Source: Candidatus Omnitrophota bacterium
GTDB lineage: Bacteria > Omnitrophota > Omnitrophia > Omnitrophales > Aquincolibacteriaceae
Length of the DNA: 36,183 nt
Assembly (NCBI GenBank): GCA_903856085.1
Contig: CAIOAT010000034.1
Coordinates: 1 to 36,183, forward strand
Direction: 5' to 3'
Shown: positions 16,754-26,362 of the stretch, one piece after another
Numbering within the stretch: position 1 is the first letter of the stretch
How the letters are laid out: every line of letters starts with the position of its first letter
Made by a program: the position numbers and the translations under genes
Notes under the pieces: model-generated
Told to the model about the DNA's origin: nothing
The model's database searches: none
The model's input: only the letters and a program-made list of their open reading frames with translations

Positions 16754-18127
16754 ATGAAAAGAAAAACGGCGGGATTACTGTTGCTTGCGGCGTGCCTCCT
16801 TCTGTTTACCGCCGGCGAAGCTTGTGCGGCGGTGAAACTGAAGATCGCCGTGGTCAACCCGTCTTCGACGGAAAAACAGTTGTCTCCCGTCCGGTATGAT
16901 CTTCCCAAAGGTATCGGACCCGATCAGATCCTGGATATTGGCGATCTGGCGTTGAAGTATGACTTTGATAAGGGCGTTTATTACCTTGAGGGCAGTCTGG
17001 AACTGGCTCCCTCCGAGCGAAAGGTGCTCGAAGTTTTGCTTCGTGATGTCTGGGCCATTCCGAAAAAGGACCTGGTGAGTTTAAAAGACCACGCGGCATT
17101 GTTGACCCGTAAACTCAAGGACACCAAACATTTTGAAGCGGGCAACGCGATCGCAAAGAATATCAATGCTCAGCTGGATGACATGATCCAAAGAGAGAAT
17201 GACGGGGCTTTGCCCATCAAAGACCGGATCAACCAGTATTATGAGGATGTGGTGGCTCTTAATGCCGCTAAAGAAAATATAGGAATGCTTGAAAATCTGG
17301 TCCTCGATACCGGGGGGATCGTGGAGGAAAGGGTGCAGGTTCCTACGACGCTCGCCGTGCCCGTCGCTTCCGCGAAAGGGGGGGGACGCCAGCCGGCTGC
17401 CAACGTCATCGACCTGAAAGTGAAAGTCACCAATCCCTCAAAGACCGCGAAGATGAACGCGCCGGTAAAATTCCTGCTTCCGGCGGAGGTGAGCCCGCGG
17501 TATATCCTTGATACGAACGGCCTCGAAATGGCTTATGATTTTGAGAAGGAGTGTTTTTCTCTTTATAAGGCGGAAGTGGAATTGGCTCCGGGAGAGACGA
17601 AAGAGTTCGCTGTCAAGATCCAGGATATGTGGAGGATCGCCAAGGTCGAAATTGATGCGTTGAAATCTCATACCCACAATATCATGGTGCTGCTCGAGGG
17701 GAGCGAACATTACGCTCGGGCCAAGCATTCCGCCGACAAGATCAATGCGAACATGGATCTGATCCTTAAAACCCAGGGCGCCAAGGTGTCCGCCATGGAA
17801 CATATCGCCTATTACCGGGACAACATGAAGCTGCTGAATACAGCCAAGCAAGAGATCGCGGAATTGGAGAGGCTTGTCAGTCAGCGGGGCACAAGCGCGG
17901 GCGTGACGGTGAAATGGCCGGAAGAGGCCGGCGGCGGATCGATGTCACAAAGGAAGAGGGGTTTTGAAGGGATCGACCTGATCGCTCGATCCATTTTTAA
18001 AGGAAAGGCCCCGACCATTGCGACGACCTGGAAGATCATTTATTTGATCCTCGCTTTTTTGGGAATTGTCGCCGCTTTCTTTTTCTCATTATGGTATATT
18101 CAACTCAAGAAAAAATCTGAAAAGTAA
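16754..18127 (+). CDS. Exported two-domain protein with C-terminal membrane anchor, unknown function
   Basis: I chose the ATG at 16754 because it gives a clean signal peptide (MKRKTAGLLLLAACLLLFTA..., cleaved near ACA); a GTG 30 bases upstream is in frame but would place ten extra residues before it. The 457-residue product contains the same domain twice, at about residues 30-190 and 205-385. Each copy starts KxxVxNPSxTxKxxxPVxxxLP, continues with a YDFxK block, LAPxE, and DxWxI, and ends in a helical, probably coiled stretch. A single hydrophobic helix follows (about 424-448) with a short basic tail, so most of the protein is outside the cytoplasmic membrane. Its stop codon overlaps the epsilon-subunit start by one base, tying it to the ATPase genes. 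No known family is recognised. A link between the membrane ATPase and the giant protein is speculation. Confidence 0.7.
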   Translation: MKRKTAGLLLLAACLLLFTAGEACAAVKLKIAVVNPSSTEKQLSPVRYDLPKGIGPDQILDIGDLALKYDFDKGVYYLEGSLELAPSERKVLEVLLRDVWAIPKKDLVSLKDHAALLTRKLKDTKHFEAGNAIAKNINAQLDDMIQRENDGALPIKDRINQYYEDVVALNAAKENIGMLENLVLDTGGIVEERVQVPTTLAVPVASAKGGGRQPAANVIDLKVKVTNPSKTAKMNAPVKFLLPAEVSPRYILDTNGLEMAYDFEKECFSLYKAEVELAPGETKEFAVKIQDMWRIAKVEIDALKSHTHNIMVLLEGSEHYARAKHSADKINANMDLILKTQGAKVSAMEHIAYYRDNMKLLNTAKQEIAELERLVSQRGTSAGVTVKWPEEAGGGSMSQRKRGFEGIDLIARSIFKGKAPTIATTWKIIYLILAFLGIVAAFFFSLWYIQLKKKSEK

Positions 18128-18357
18128 TGTTTAAAGCGATCGTGATCACTTCCAGTAAGGTGTTGTTCGAGGGGGATGTCCGGAGTGTTTTTTTGCCCGG
18201 ATCGACCGGAGAATTTGAAGTCCTGGAACTGCATAAGCCGATCCTGAGTCTGTTGCGTCAAGGGGACGTAGTCATTAACGGTGACAGGAAGATCCCTGTC
18301 AAACGCGGCGCGATGCGGATGTCCGGGGATGAACTTGTCGCGGTGGTGGAAGAGTAG
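18127..18357 (+). CDS. atpC: F-type ATPase epsilon subunit, short form
   Basis: The 76-residue product matches the N-terminal beta-sandwich of epsilon (KxxxITSSKVLFEGDVxSVxLPGSTGEFEVL, then a closing GAMRMSGDELVAVVEE). The usual protein is about 130-140 residues; the two C-terminal helices that give inhibitory control are absent. The start overlaps the stop of the preceding membrane-protein gene by one base, with no clear ribosome-binding site, which suggests translational coupling. In canonical operons epsilon is last, after beta, whereas here it is first. Epsilon would connect gamma to the c-ring. Confidence 0.85.
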   Translation: MFKAIVITSSKVLFEGDVRSVFLPGSTGEFEVLELHKPILSLLRQGDVVINGDRKIPVKRGAMRMSGDELVAVVEE

Positions 18358-18358
18358 T

Positions 18359-18402
18359 CAGGGTACAGGAAAATCTGAACCCTGAACGCTGAATCCTGAA
18401 AA
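18359..18402 (+). repeat. Dispersed CTGAA-rich element (element B, copy 1)
   Basis: This 44-base block fills most of the atpC-atpFH gap. It matches 19170-19214 at all but a few positions, sharing ACAGGAAAATCTG and CCTGAACGCTGAA. TCAGGG near its start can pair with CCCTGA further in. It ends just before the GGGAGA ribosome-binding site of the next gene. Confidence 0.7.
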
Positions 18403-18412
18403 GGGAGATCTT

Positions 18413-19204
18413 ATGCTGATCCAGATATTTGTTGTGCAGGTGGTGACGTTCCTGGCGATCGTCTTTGTACTCAGGCGTTTTTTGTATAAAGAATCAGCCA
18501 AAGAGATGTTCCATTTGAAGACGCTTAAGGAAGAGACCGCGGTCAAACAGAAAGAACTTCAAGAGAAGATCGAACAGGCGAAGAGCGCTTATGATGAAAA
18601 GATGGCCGATGCGGAGAAAAGTTCGAGCGTGATGCGTGCAAAGTCTGAAGCGGAGGCGAAAGATCTCAGGGAGAAGATCCTGGCCAAGGCCAAAGAGGAC
18701 GCCGGAAATATCATGAAAGCGGCGTTCAACGCTAAAGAGAAAATGCGTGAAGAAATCGCCTTAGAGATGAATCATAAAGTCCCCTTGCTTGCCGCACGTA
18801 TTTTCTCGGCGGTTCTTTCCGAGGACGCCAGGGAGTTGACCCATAAAGAATTAGTCAGAGATGTGATCGAGAAGATCAAACGATTAGAGAAGACGACTTT
18901 TAAGACTCCTGTGGACCATGGGGAGATTGTTGCGGCCTATCCCTTGTCCACTGCCGACAGATCTGAAATAGAATCGGTCATTCGTCTTGGTTTGGGATAT
19001 GAGGTCCCTTTGACCGAGAAAAAGGATGACAAGATCGCGGGCGGCATCGTCATCAAGCTTGGCTCTATTATGATTGACGGAAGTCTTGAGAACCGGATGC
19101 GGCAGGCTGAACGGGAACTCGGGGGGAGCTTGTCTGTAGAGAGAGAAACGCCCGAACGGGGTGCAGGGATCAGGGAACAGGAAAATCTGGACCCTGAACG
19201 CTGA
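18413..19204 (+). CDS. atpFH: F-type ATPase b-delta fusion subunit
   Basis: The 263-residue protein starts with one transmembrane helix (about residues 3-22, FVVQVVTFLAIVFVLRRFLY), continues as a long charged coiled coil typical of subunit b (about 30-130), and ends in a delta-like domain whose signature GGIVIKLGSIMIDGSLENRM is at about residues 205-224. Joined b and delta subunits occur elsewhere, for example in mycobacteria. This would be the peripheral stalk holding alpha3-beta3 against rotation. GGGAGA sits about seven bases before the ATG. The final dozen codons (GIREQENLDPER) are read from repeat element B, so the tail is probably a non-conserved addition. Confidence 0.9.
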   Translation: MLIQIFVVQVVTFLAIVFVLRRFLYKESAKEMFHLKTLKEETAVKQKELQEKIEQAKSAYDEKMADAEKSSSVMRAKSEAEAKDLREKILAKAKEDAGNIMKAAFNAKEKMREEIALEMNHKVPLLAARIFSAVLSEDARELTHKELVRDVIEKIKRLEKTTFKTPVDHGEIVAAYPLSTADRSEIESVIRLGLGYEVPLTEKKDDKIAGGIVIKLGSIMIDGSLENRMRQAERELGGSLSVERETPERGAGIREQENLDPER

Positions 19205-19214
19205 ACCCTGAAAA
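19170..19214 (+). repeat. Element B, copy 2, overlapping the atpFH stop codon
   Basis: This is the second copy of the element at 18359-18402, carrying TCAGGGAACAGGAAAATCTG and two CCCTGA motifs. TCAGGG (19170-19175) can pair with CCCTGA (19192-19197 or 19206-19211). It spans the last codons and the stop of the b-delta gene. Confidence 0.7.
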
Positions 19215-19232
19215 TTCTAGAGGTTCATTTGC

Positions 19233-19445
19233 ATGCGTAACGCTTTAATCCTTTTGGTGCTTTTTGCGACCATTCTTGGTCCTTCCCTGGTCATTGCGGC
19301 GATCAGTTATGCTTCGATACACGCGCTGGGCAGGAATCCGTCAGCGGCACCCAAGATATTGATCGCGATGATCGTTTCGCTTGTATTCGCCGAAAGCATT
19401 TCGGTGATCGCCTTGCTGGTATTGTTTCAACTTTTCGCGAAATAA
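19233..19445 (+). CDS. atpE: F-type ATPase c subunit (ring proteolipid), divergent
   Basis: The 70-residue product is a two-helix hairpin. The polar loop is GRNPSAAPK, and the ion-binding carboxylate is Glu54 in VFAESISVIALL. The length is slightly below the usual 75-90. Two departures stand out. The glycine-rich packing motif of helix 1 is replaced by GPSLVIAAISYASIHAL. The Gln needed by Na+-type c subunits (Gln32 of Ilyobacter tartaricus) aligns with Ile, which argues for protons. The gene lies between b-delta and alpha, with a GAGG at about 19219. Confidence 0.85.
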   Translation: MRNALILLVLFATILGPSLVIAAISYASIHALGRNPSAAPKILIAMIVSLVFAESISVIALLVLFQLFAK

Positions 19446-19458
19446 GGATGATGGCACG

Positions 19459-20925
19459 ATGGATATTGAATCTGTAAGTATCAGCGAAGTCGGGCGCGTT
19501 AAAGAGATCAGGCAATCCATTGTCAAAGTGGAAGGGCTCCCGAACTGCATGCTGGGGCAACTGGTGACCTTTGCTAACGGCATGAAGGGCTTTGTCATGG
19601 GGTTTAATCCCAGCGAGGTTTTGGTGCTTCTTTTGGGTGTGTCCCAGGGAATTAAAGCAGGGGATGCAGTGTCTTTAAGGGAAGAATCCTTCAAGGTGCC
19701 GGTAGGGAAAAAATTTTTAGGCAGGATCATTAACTCTCTTTGTGAGGATCTGGACGGGAAAGGCGCGATCGAGGAGGATTCATTCGCCGATATCTTCCGA
19801 GAGGCACCGGCCGTTCTCGACCGGGAGCCCGTTAACGAGATGATGGTGACAGGGATCCGGATCATCGATTCGATCCTCCCGATAGGCAAGGGGCAGAGGC
19901 AGCTGATCATCGGTGATCGAATGACGGGAAAGACTTCGATCGCCCTTGATACGATCTTGTATCAAAAAGACAAAGACGTCCTGTGCGTCTACTGCTGCAT
20001 CGGAAGCGCTTACGCCGCTTTCGAAAAGGTGGTGAGTCTTTTAAAGGAAAAGGGAGCGCTCGATTATACGATCGTTGTGGCGGCACTTGCTTCTTCTCCC
20101 ATCGGGGAGCAGTACCTGGCTCCGTACACGGCCTTGGCTTTGGGCGAGTACTTTATGCACGCCGGCAAGGATGTTCTGGTCGTTTTTGATGATCTCACCA
20201 AACATGCCTGGGCCTATCGTGAGTTATCCCTTCTTCTGGAGCGGCCTCCCGGGCGCGAAGCTTACCCCGGAGATATTTTTTATTTACATGCCCAACTTAT
20301 GGAGCGGGGCGCTCATTTGTCCGCGAAACAGGGCGGGGGTTCCATGACGCTTCTTTCGATCGCCAATACCTTGCAGGGGGATATTTCCGGATTTATACCC
20401 ACGAATCTTATCTCGATGAGCGATGGACAGATCTATCTCAACGCCACTCTTCTCGGAGAAGGATTCAAGCCCGCCGTTGATCTAGGACTTTCTGTCTCGC
20501 GTATCGGGACCAAGATCCAACCCAAGGGGCTGCGAGAGTTGACGAAGGATCTTGAACTGAAATATATCCGGTACCGGGCACTTTTGAAAGCTACGAGGCT
20601 GCGTTCCGGGATTTCCGAGGAATTAAGCGCACGCCTGCGGCACGGCGAGAAGCTCGAAAAGCTTTTCATCCAGGAACGGAATAGTCCCTCGTCCCTTGCG
20701 GAGCAGCATATTCTGTATTTTGCGTTCCGGGAGGCGTTTTTCGATAAGCTGACGAACGAGCAGTTCGAGCAATTTCAAAAGAATATCTTTCCGTTCGTCG
20801 GAGGTGTGATGCCGTCTGTTGTGAAAAACATAGAGAGGGGCGTCGTGTTTACGAGTGAAGAGGAAAAAGAGCTCAGAAAGTGTATGACGGTTTTTTGTCA
20901 TGCTCAATGGGATGACGGGGTGTAG
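19459..20925 (+). CDS. atpA: F-type ATPase alpha subunit
   Basis: The 488-residue protein has the nucleotide-binding P-loop GDRMTGKT at residues 152-159 (the usual Gln is Met here), the alpha hallmark ERPPGREAYPGDIFYLHAQL, and the arginine finger in LSVSRIG (about residue 348), which acts on the neighbouring catalytic site. Alpha subunits are normally about 500-510 residues, so this one is complete though divergent. It starts 13 bases after the c subunit gene and its stop codon abuts the gamma start, in line with co-translation. Conserved residues suggest a functional non-catalytic partner of beta. Confidence 0.95.
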   Translation: MDIESVSISEVGRVKEIRQSIVKVEGLPNCMLGQLVTFANGMKGFVMGFNPSEVLVLLLGVSQGIKAGDAVSLREESFKVPVGKKFLGRIINSLCEDLDGKGAIEEDSFADIFREAPAVLDREPVNEMMVTGIRIIDSILPIGKGQRQLIIGDRMTGKTSIALDTILYQKDKDVLCVYCCIGSAYAAFEKVVSLLKEKGALDYTIVVAALASSPIGEQYLAPYTALALGEYFMHAGKDVLVVFDDLTKHAWAYRELSLLLERPPGREAYPGDIFYLHAQLMERGAHLSAKQGGGSMTLLSIANTLQGDISGFIPTNLISMSDGQIYLNATLLGEGFKPAVDLGLSVSRIGTKIQPKGLRELTKDLELKYIRYRALLKATRLRSGISEELSARLRHGEKLEKLFIQERNSPSSLAEQHILYFAFREAFFDKLTNEQFEQFQKNIFPFVGGVMPSVVKNIERGVVFTSEEEKELRKCMTVFCHAQWDDGV

Positions 20926-21810
20926 ATGCCGGGTTCTCAGGAGTTAAAAGAAGATTTGAAGTTCAATACCGAACTTACGGATCTCCTGGAGATCATGAAG
21001 AACGTTGCCGTTTTCCAGTATCGTTCTTTGCTGAAGCAAAGAGAAAGATTCCACCGGCTTTCCGGACTTTTGAGCGGTTTTTTCAGGATGTTAGATATCA
21101 ACAAGACGGCCCACAAGTTCATCCGACCGGGGATCGACAAGCCCGTTTTCATGATGATCACTTCCGATGAGGGCTTTATGGGGGACCTTAATTTTCAGGT
21201 GGTGGATTCAGCGATCTTGCGAGCGGAGTCCGGGGCGGCTGATTTCATCGTTATTGGAGAGTCCGGCGAAAGGTATTTGAAGGATCTCGGAAAAAAATAC
21301 ACTTCGTTCAAGGGTGCCGCGGATGCGGAAGGCCGCTGCGCACTCGCCAAAGAACTTAAAGAGTACATTACGAAGGGCATTATGGAAGATCGTTTCGGCA
21401 GCGTCAGCATTTTTTATCCCAATCCGGTCTCTTTTCTGCTCCAAAAAGTGGAAGTCATGGAGCTTTTTCCGCTCACAACACTTTTCTCTCACGAGAATAA
21501 AGCCGAGACCGATCTTGCGCCTATCATGGAATCGCCGGAAGAAGGTATCCTCGAATATCTTGCGGAAGCATTTATCGAACACAAGCTGATCGAACTTTTT
21601 GAGGACAGTAAACTTTCCGAGTTCGCCGCCAGAGCCGTTCACCTTGAAAGAAGCGGTCAAGAGCTTGAGGATAAGAGAAAACAATTACAAAGGCAATATT
21701 TACACGCTGCTCACGAACTGATCGACAAAAATACCCGGGAGCTTTTCTCCTCCCAGATCATCATCAAACATAAAATAAACGATGCGGAGAGGTTATCGGT
21801 TAGCGGGTGA
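20926..21810 (+). CDS. atpG: F-type ATPase gamma subunit, strongly divergent
   Basis: The 294-residue protein has the length and helix-Rossmann-helix plan of gamma. The best match is ITSDEGFMGDLN at about residues 66-77, corresponding to the canonical ITSDRGLCGGLN. The N-terminal helix keeps only a trace of the TKAMEMVAA segment (LLEIMKNVAVFQYRSLLKQ). The C-terminal helix ends LFSSQIIIKHKINDAERL instead of the usual RQASITQEL...EIVSGA. Position between alpha and beta supports the call. It would be the rotating central shaft. The ATG directly follows the atpA stop codon. Confidence 0.85.
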   Translation: MPGSQELKEDLKFNTELTDLLEIMKNVAVFQYRSLLKQRERFHRLSGLLSGFFRMLDINKTAHKFIRPGIDKPVFMMITSDEGFMGDLNFQVVDSAILRAESGAADFIVIGESGERYLKDLGKKYTSFKGAADAEGRCALAKELKEYITKGIMEDRFGSVSIFYPNPVSFLLQKVEVMELFPLTTLFSHENKAETDLAPIMESPEEGILEYLAEAFIEHKLIELFEDSKLSEFAARAVHLERSGQELEDKRKQLQRQYLHAAHELIDKNTRELFSSQIIIKHKINDAERLSVSG

Positions 21811-21890
21811 ACGGGTTAATGGGTGAACGGATTCATGGGGAAGCGGGTTGGCGGGTTCAACTCGCACGCCCGTACACCCGAGCACTCGCA
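21796..21890 (+). repeat. Inverted-repeat element between atpG and atpD (element A, copy 2)
   Basis: AGCGGGTGAACGGGTTAATG begins at 21802, and 27 of its first 29 bases match 1032-1060. GGGTGAACGGG (21805-21815) can pair with CCCGTACACCC (21869-21879) with one mismatch. The element overlaps the last codons of atpG and fills most of the 98-bp gap, the longest inside the ATPase cluster, ending just before the atpD ribosome-binding site. Confidence 0.75.
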
Positions 21891-21899
21891 AACCAGTGA

Positions 21900-23315
<1,416 letters not shown>

Positions 23316-23323
23316 GAGTTTGT

Positions 23324-25030
23324 ATGCCGATAAGATTAGGCGAGGCTTTGGTCGAAGGGAAATTGATTACGAAAGACGAGCTCGACATGGCTCTCGCGGA
23401 GCAGCAGAAAACAAAAGAAATGATCGGGAAGATCCTCGTTAGGCTCGGCTTCGTGACGGAGAAGGCCATGCTTCAGACCCTTGCCAAACAGCAGGGCATA
23501 CACTTCGTGGAACTGACGACTCGCGTGATCGAAGACAAGGTTTTGAAAGCTGTCCCCGGAAAATTCGTGTGGCATTACAAGATCATGCCGGTAAGCCTTG
23601 ATGGGGATCTCCTGACGATAGCGCTTGCGGATCCTTTCGATATGTGGCCCATTGACGATCTTGAGACGCATCTCGGATTAAAAGTGGGAAAAGTCCTGGC
23701 GACTCCTGCCGATATCGAGGCGGCGATAAAGAAATATTACGGGGTGGGTGCAGAAACGATTGACCGCCTGTTATCGGACGAAGTGCGTCCTGCCGGAGAA
23801 ACGGAGCGTGCTGCTGATGAGAAAATTGAAGACATCGAAAAGCTCGCGGAGTCAGCTTCGGTCGTAAAGCTCGTCAACCAGATCTTGCAGGAAGCCATCA
23901 CGGAAAGGGCCACGGATATTCACATTGAGCATTACCGAGGCGAACTGGTCTTGCGATACCGGATCGACGGTATTTTGTACGACGCCTCAGTGAGTGAGAA
24001 GATCAAATATCTCCATTTAGCCATCGTTTCGAGGATCAAGGTCATGTCGGGTCTGAATATTGTCGAGCGCAGACTCCCTCAGGACGGTCGTGCCAAGGTC
24101 AAGATAGGAACCCATGAGTATGAACTTCGCATCTCCATCATTCCGACGCTTTACGGCGAGAATATTGTCATAAGGGTTTTGCCCACGACGATGCTGTTTG
24201 ATATTGCGGATCTGGGGGTTTCCGCGAACGATCGGAGCATCATTGAACATTTACTGAAAAAAGTGTACGGCATTATTTTTGTCACGGGTCCGACGGGAAG
24301 CGGTAAGACCACGACTTTGTACGCTTGTCTTAGCAAGTTGAACTCGCGCGAAAAAAAGATCGTTACGATCGAAGACCCGATCGAATACGAGCTGAGAGGG
24401 ATCTCGCAGACACAGATCAACACAAAGATCGATCTTACATTCGCGCAGATGCTCAGAAGCATGCTGAGGCACGACCCTGACGTGATGATGGTTGGAGAAG
24501 TCCGGGACCGGGAAACGGCGGAGGTCACGATCCAGACCGCGCTTACCGGACATCTGGTGTTCTCCACACTTCATACGAACGACGCGGCGAGCGGCGTGAC
24601 CCGTTTAATCGATATAGGGATCGAACCGTATCTGATAGCCTCTTCCGTGATAGCGTTCCTGGCTCAGCGGCTTGTCAGAGTCATATGCAAGGACTGCAAA
24701 GAGCAGGTGACGCTTTCCGATCTTGGATTTAAAGAAGACCAGTTAAAAGCCGAAGGGTTTCATGCGGATCCGGACACCCTTGTCTATCGCGGTAAAGGAT
24801 GTAAGTCCTGCAATCAATCCGGTTACAAAGGGCGAGCGGCCATCTATGAAATATTATTGATCAACGAAGCGATCAAGGAACTCATCTTAACAAAGGCGCC
24901 TTCTCACGTGATAAAAGAAAAGGCCGTGAAGCTTGGCATGCACACATTAAAACAGGACGGATGGGATAAGGTTCTGGCCGGCATGACCACTCCCGAAGAG
25001 GTTTTGAGAGTGACGCAGTTGGAAGGATAG
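23324..25030 (+). CDS. gspE: Type II secretion / pilus assembly ATPase GspE (PilB family)
   Basis: The 568-residue protein starts with an MshEN/GspE N-terminal domain (about 1-145, with LVxxGxIT...LGFVTE repeats). The secretion ATPase domain follows: P-loop GPTGSGKT at 322-329, a Walker B region DPDVMMVGEVRD near 385-396, and the conserved STLHTNDA. Two Cys pairs (near 455/458 and 493/496) make the zinc-binding C-terminal lobe. It acts on the cytoplasmic face, driving pseudopilus assembly through GspF. AGGAG at about 23312 overlaps the atpD stop codon, so gspE is probably transcribed with the ATPase genes. PilB of type IV pili is the nearest alternative. Confidence 0.95.
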   Translation: MPIRLGEALVEGKLITKDELDMALAEQQKTKEMIGKILVRLGFVTEKAMLQTLAKQQGIHFVELTTRVIEDKVLKAVPGKFVWHYKIMPVSLDGDLLTIALADPFDMWPIDDLETHLGLKVGKVLATPADIEAAIKKYYGVGAETIDRLLSDEVRPAGETERAADEKIEDIEKLAESASVVKLVNQILQEAITERATDIHIEHYRGELVLRYRIDGILYDASVSEKIKYLHLAIVSRIKVMSGLNIVERRLPQDGRAKVKIGTHEYELRISIIPTLYGENIVIRVLPTTMLFDIADLGVSANDRSIIEHLLKKVYGIIFVTGPTGSGKTTTLYACLSKLNSREKKIVTIEDPIEYELRGISQTQINTKIDLTFAQMLRSMLRHDPDVMMVGEVRDRETAEVTIQTALTGHLVFSTLHTNDAASGVTRLIDIGIEPYLIASSVIAFLAQRLVRVICKDCKEQVTLSDLGFKEDQLKAEGFHADPDTLVYRGKGCKSCNQSGYKGRAAIYEILLINEAIKELILTKAPSHVIKEKAVKLGMHTLKQDGWDKVLAGMTTPEEVLRVTQLEG

Positions 25031-25120
25031 TCTTAAATCTGAATTTTGAAAATTTTGATCGGTCGTGGCGAGCTACCGTGTGGAGCGCAACGATCTAGCG
25101 AATCATCGGGAAGAATAATA

Positions 25121-26362
25121 ATGACGATATATCACTACACCGCCAAAAAAGGTCCCTCGGAAATAGTCGAAGACGAGGTTGAGGCCGAGTCCCGGGACAA
25201 AGCCGTTGCCAGAGTCGAGGCCATGGGCTATTTCCCGATCAAGGTCGTTGAGGTGACGTCGGCTCAGACTCCTGGCGAGATCCAGGAAGAGGCTCTTTCG
25301 GCAAAAGAACCTCGTTTTGTCTCGAGGGTGGGTTCCCGTTCCCTGGATACCTTTATATGGCAATTGGCGAGTCTCATGCGATCGAGCATTCCGCTTCTGC
25401 GGGCTTTAACGCTGATAGCGAAGCAAACCAAACACAAAGTGTTGAAGGCCGTCGTCGAGGATCTTGGGAACCGGATACGCCAGGGAGAATTGCTGTCGGA
25501 GGCGATGGGTAAATATCCGGATATCTTCAATAACCTTACGATGAGCATGATACGTACCGGAGAAAAGGGCGGCTCTCTCGATGAGGTTCTTTACAAATTG
25601 GCGGATCATCGGGAAAAAGAGCAGGAAATGAAACGCAAGATCCAATCGGCTCTGGCTTATCCGATGATGGTGGTGGCGACGGGGGTGGGGACCATTTTTC
25701 TGATGTTCACCTTCTTTTTGCCGAAATTGACAAAGTTATTTTCCGGCATGAAACAGGAATTGCCTCTACCTACGAAACTGCTTATCGCTGCGAGCGGATT
25801 CATGTCCCACTATTGGTATGTCTTCATTATCGGCCTTGTCTTCCTTGTCGCGATGATCACAAGGAGGACATCCGGAAGTAAAAAGAAACTTACCCTGGAT
25901 GCATTGACGCTATGGATTCCTTTTATTAACAAATTCGTAACCACTTCAGAAATGGCCAGGTTCTCCCGGTCGTTGGGGCTATTGCTCAAAAACGGAATAC
26001 CGATCCATGAAAGTTTGCTTCTTGCGACGAATACTGTCGATAACCTCATATTGAAGGCACGACTTGTGGAAGCCTCCGAGGCTATTATCAACCGGGGATG
26101 CACTCTCTCGGAAAGCTTTAATCGTTCGGGGATATTCCCTGAATTTCTGTTAAGCATGATCGCGGTGGGTGAGGAAAGCGGTAAGCTTGAAGAGTCGCTT
26201 GAACAAATAGCATCTTCGTATGAAAAAGAAGTGGATCAGACCATCAAAGTTATGGTGTCTCTGGTAGAGCCTCTCTTGATCCTCTCGGTAGGCGGGATCG
26301 TCGGGTTTATCGTTTTTGCCATGCTTCTTCCCATCCTCAATATGGGCGGCATGGGGCAGTGA
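25121..26362 (+). CDS. gspF: Type II secretion inner-membrane platform protein GspF
   Basis: I chose the ATG at 25121 because MTIYHYTAKKGPSEIVEDEVEA is the usual GspF opening; an upstream in-frame start would add 25 unrelated residues. The 413-residue product has the two repeated GspF domains (FIWQLASLMRSSIPLLRAL, and MARFSRSLGLLLKNGIPI), each with RTGEKGG/VGEESGKL-type turns, and three hydrophobic helices (about 145-170, 195-220 and near the end). It anchors GspE at the membrane. The 90-bp gap before it contains no other gene. The stop overlaps the next start as GTGA. Confidence 0.93.
   Translation: MTIYHYTAKKGPSEIVEDEVEAESRDKAVARVEAMGYFPIKVVEVTSAQTPGEIQEEALSAKEPRFVSRVGSRSLDTFIWQLASLMRSSIPLLRALTLIAKQTKHKVLKAVVEDLGNRIRQGELLSEAMGKYPDIFNNLTMSMIRTGEKGGSLDEVLYKLADHREKEQEMKRKIQSALAYPMMVVATGVGTIFLMFTFFLPKLTKLFSGMKQELPLPTKLLIAASGFMSHYWYVFIIGLVFLVAMITRRTSGSKKKLTLDALTLWIPFINKFVTTSEMARFSRSLGLLLKNGIPIHESLLLATNTVDNLILKARLVEASEAIINRGCTLSESFNRSGIFPEFLLSMIAVGEESGKLEESLEQIASSYEKEVDQTIKVMVSLVEPLLILSVGGIVGFIVFAMLLPILNMGGMGQ

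Noticed and set aside
19233-19445. Sodium-specific c subunit
   Set aside because: Glu-Ser is present, but the Gln ligand of helix 1 aligns with Ile and the following Thr with Ile, so a Na+ site is not supported.
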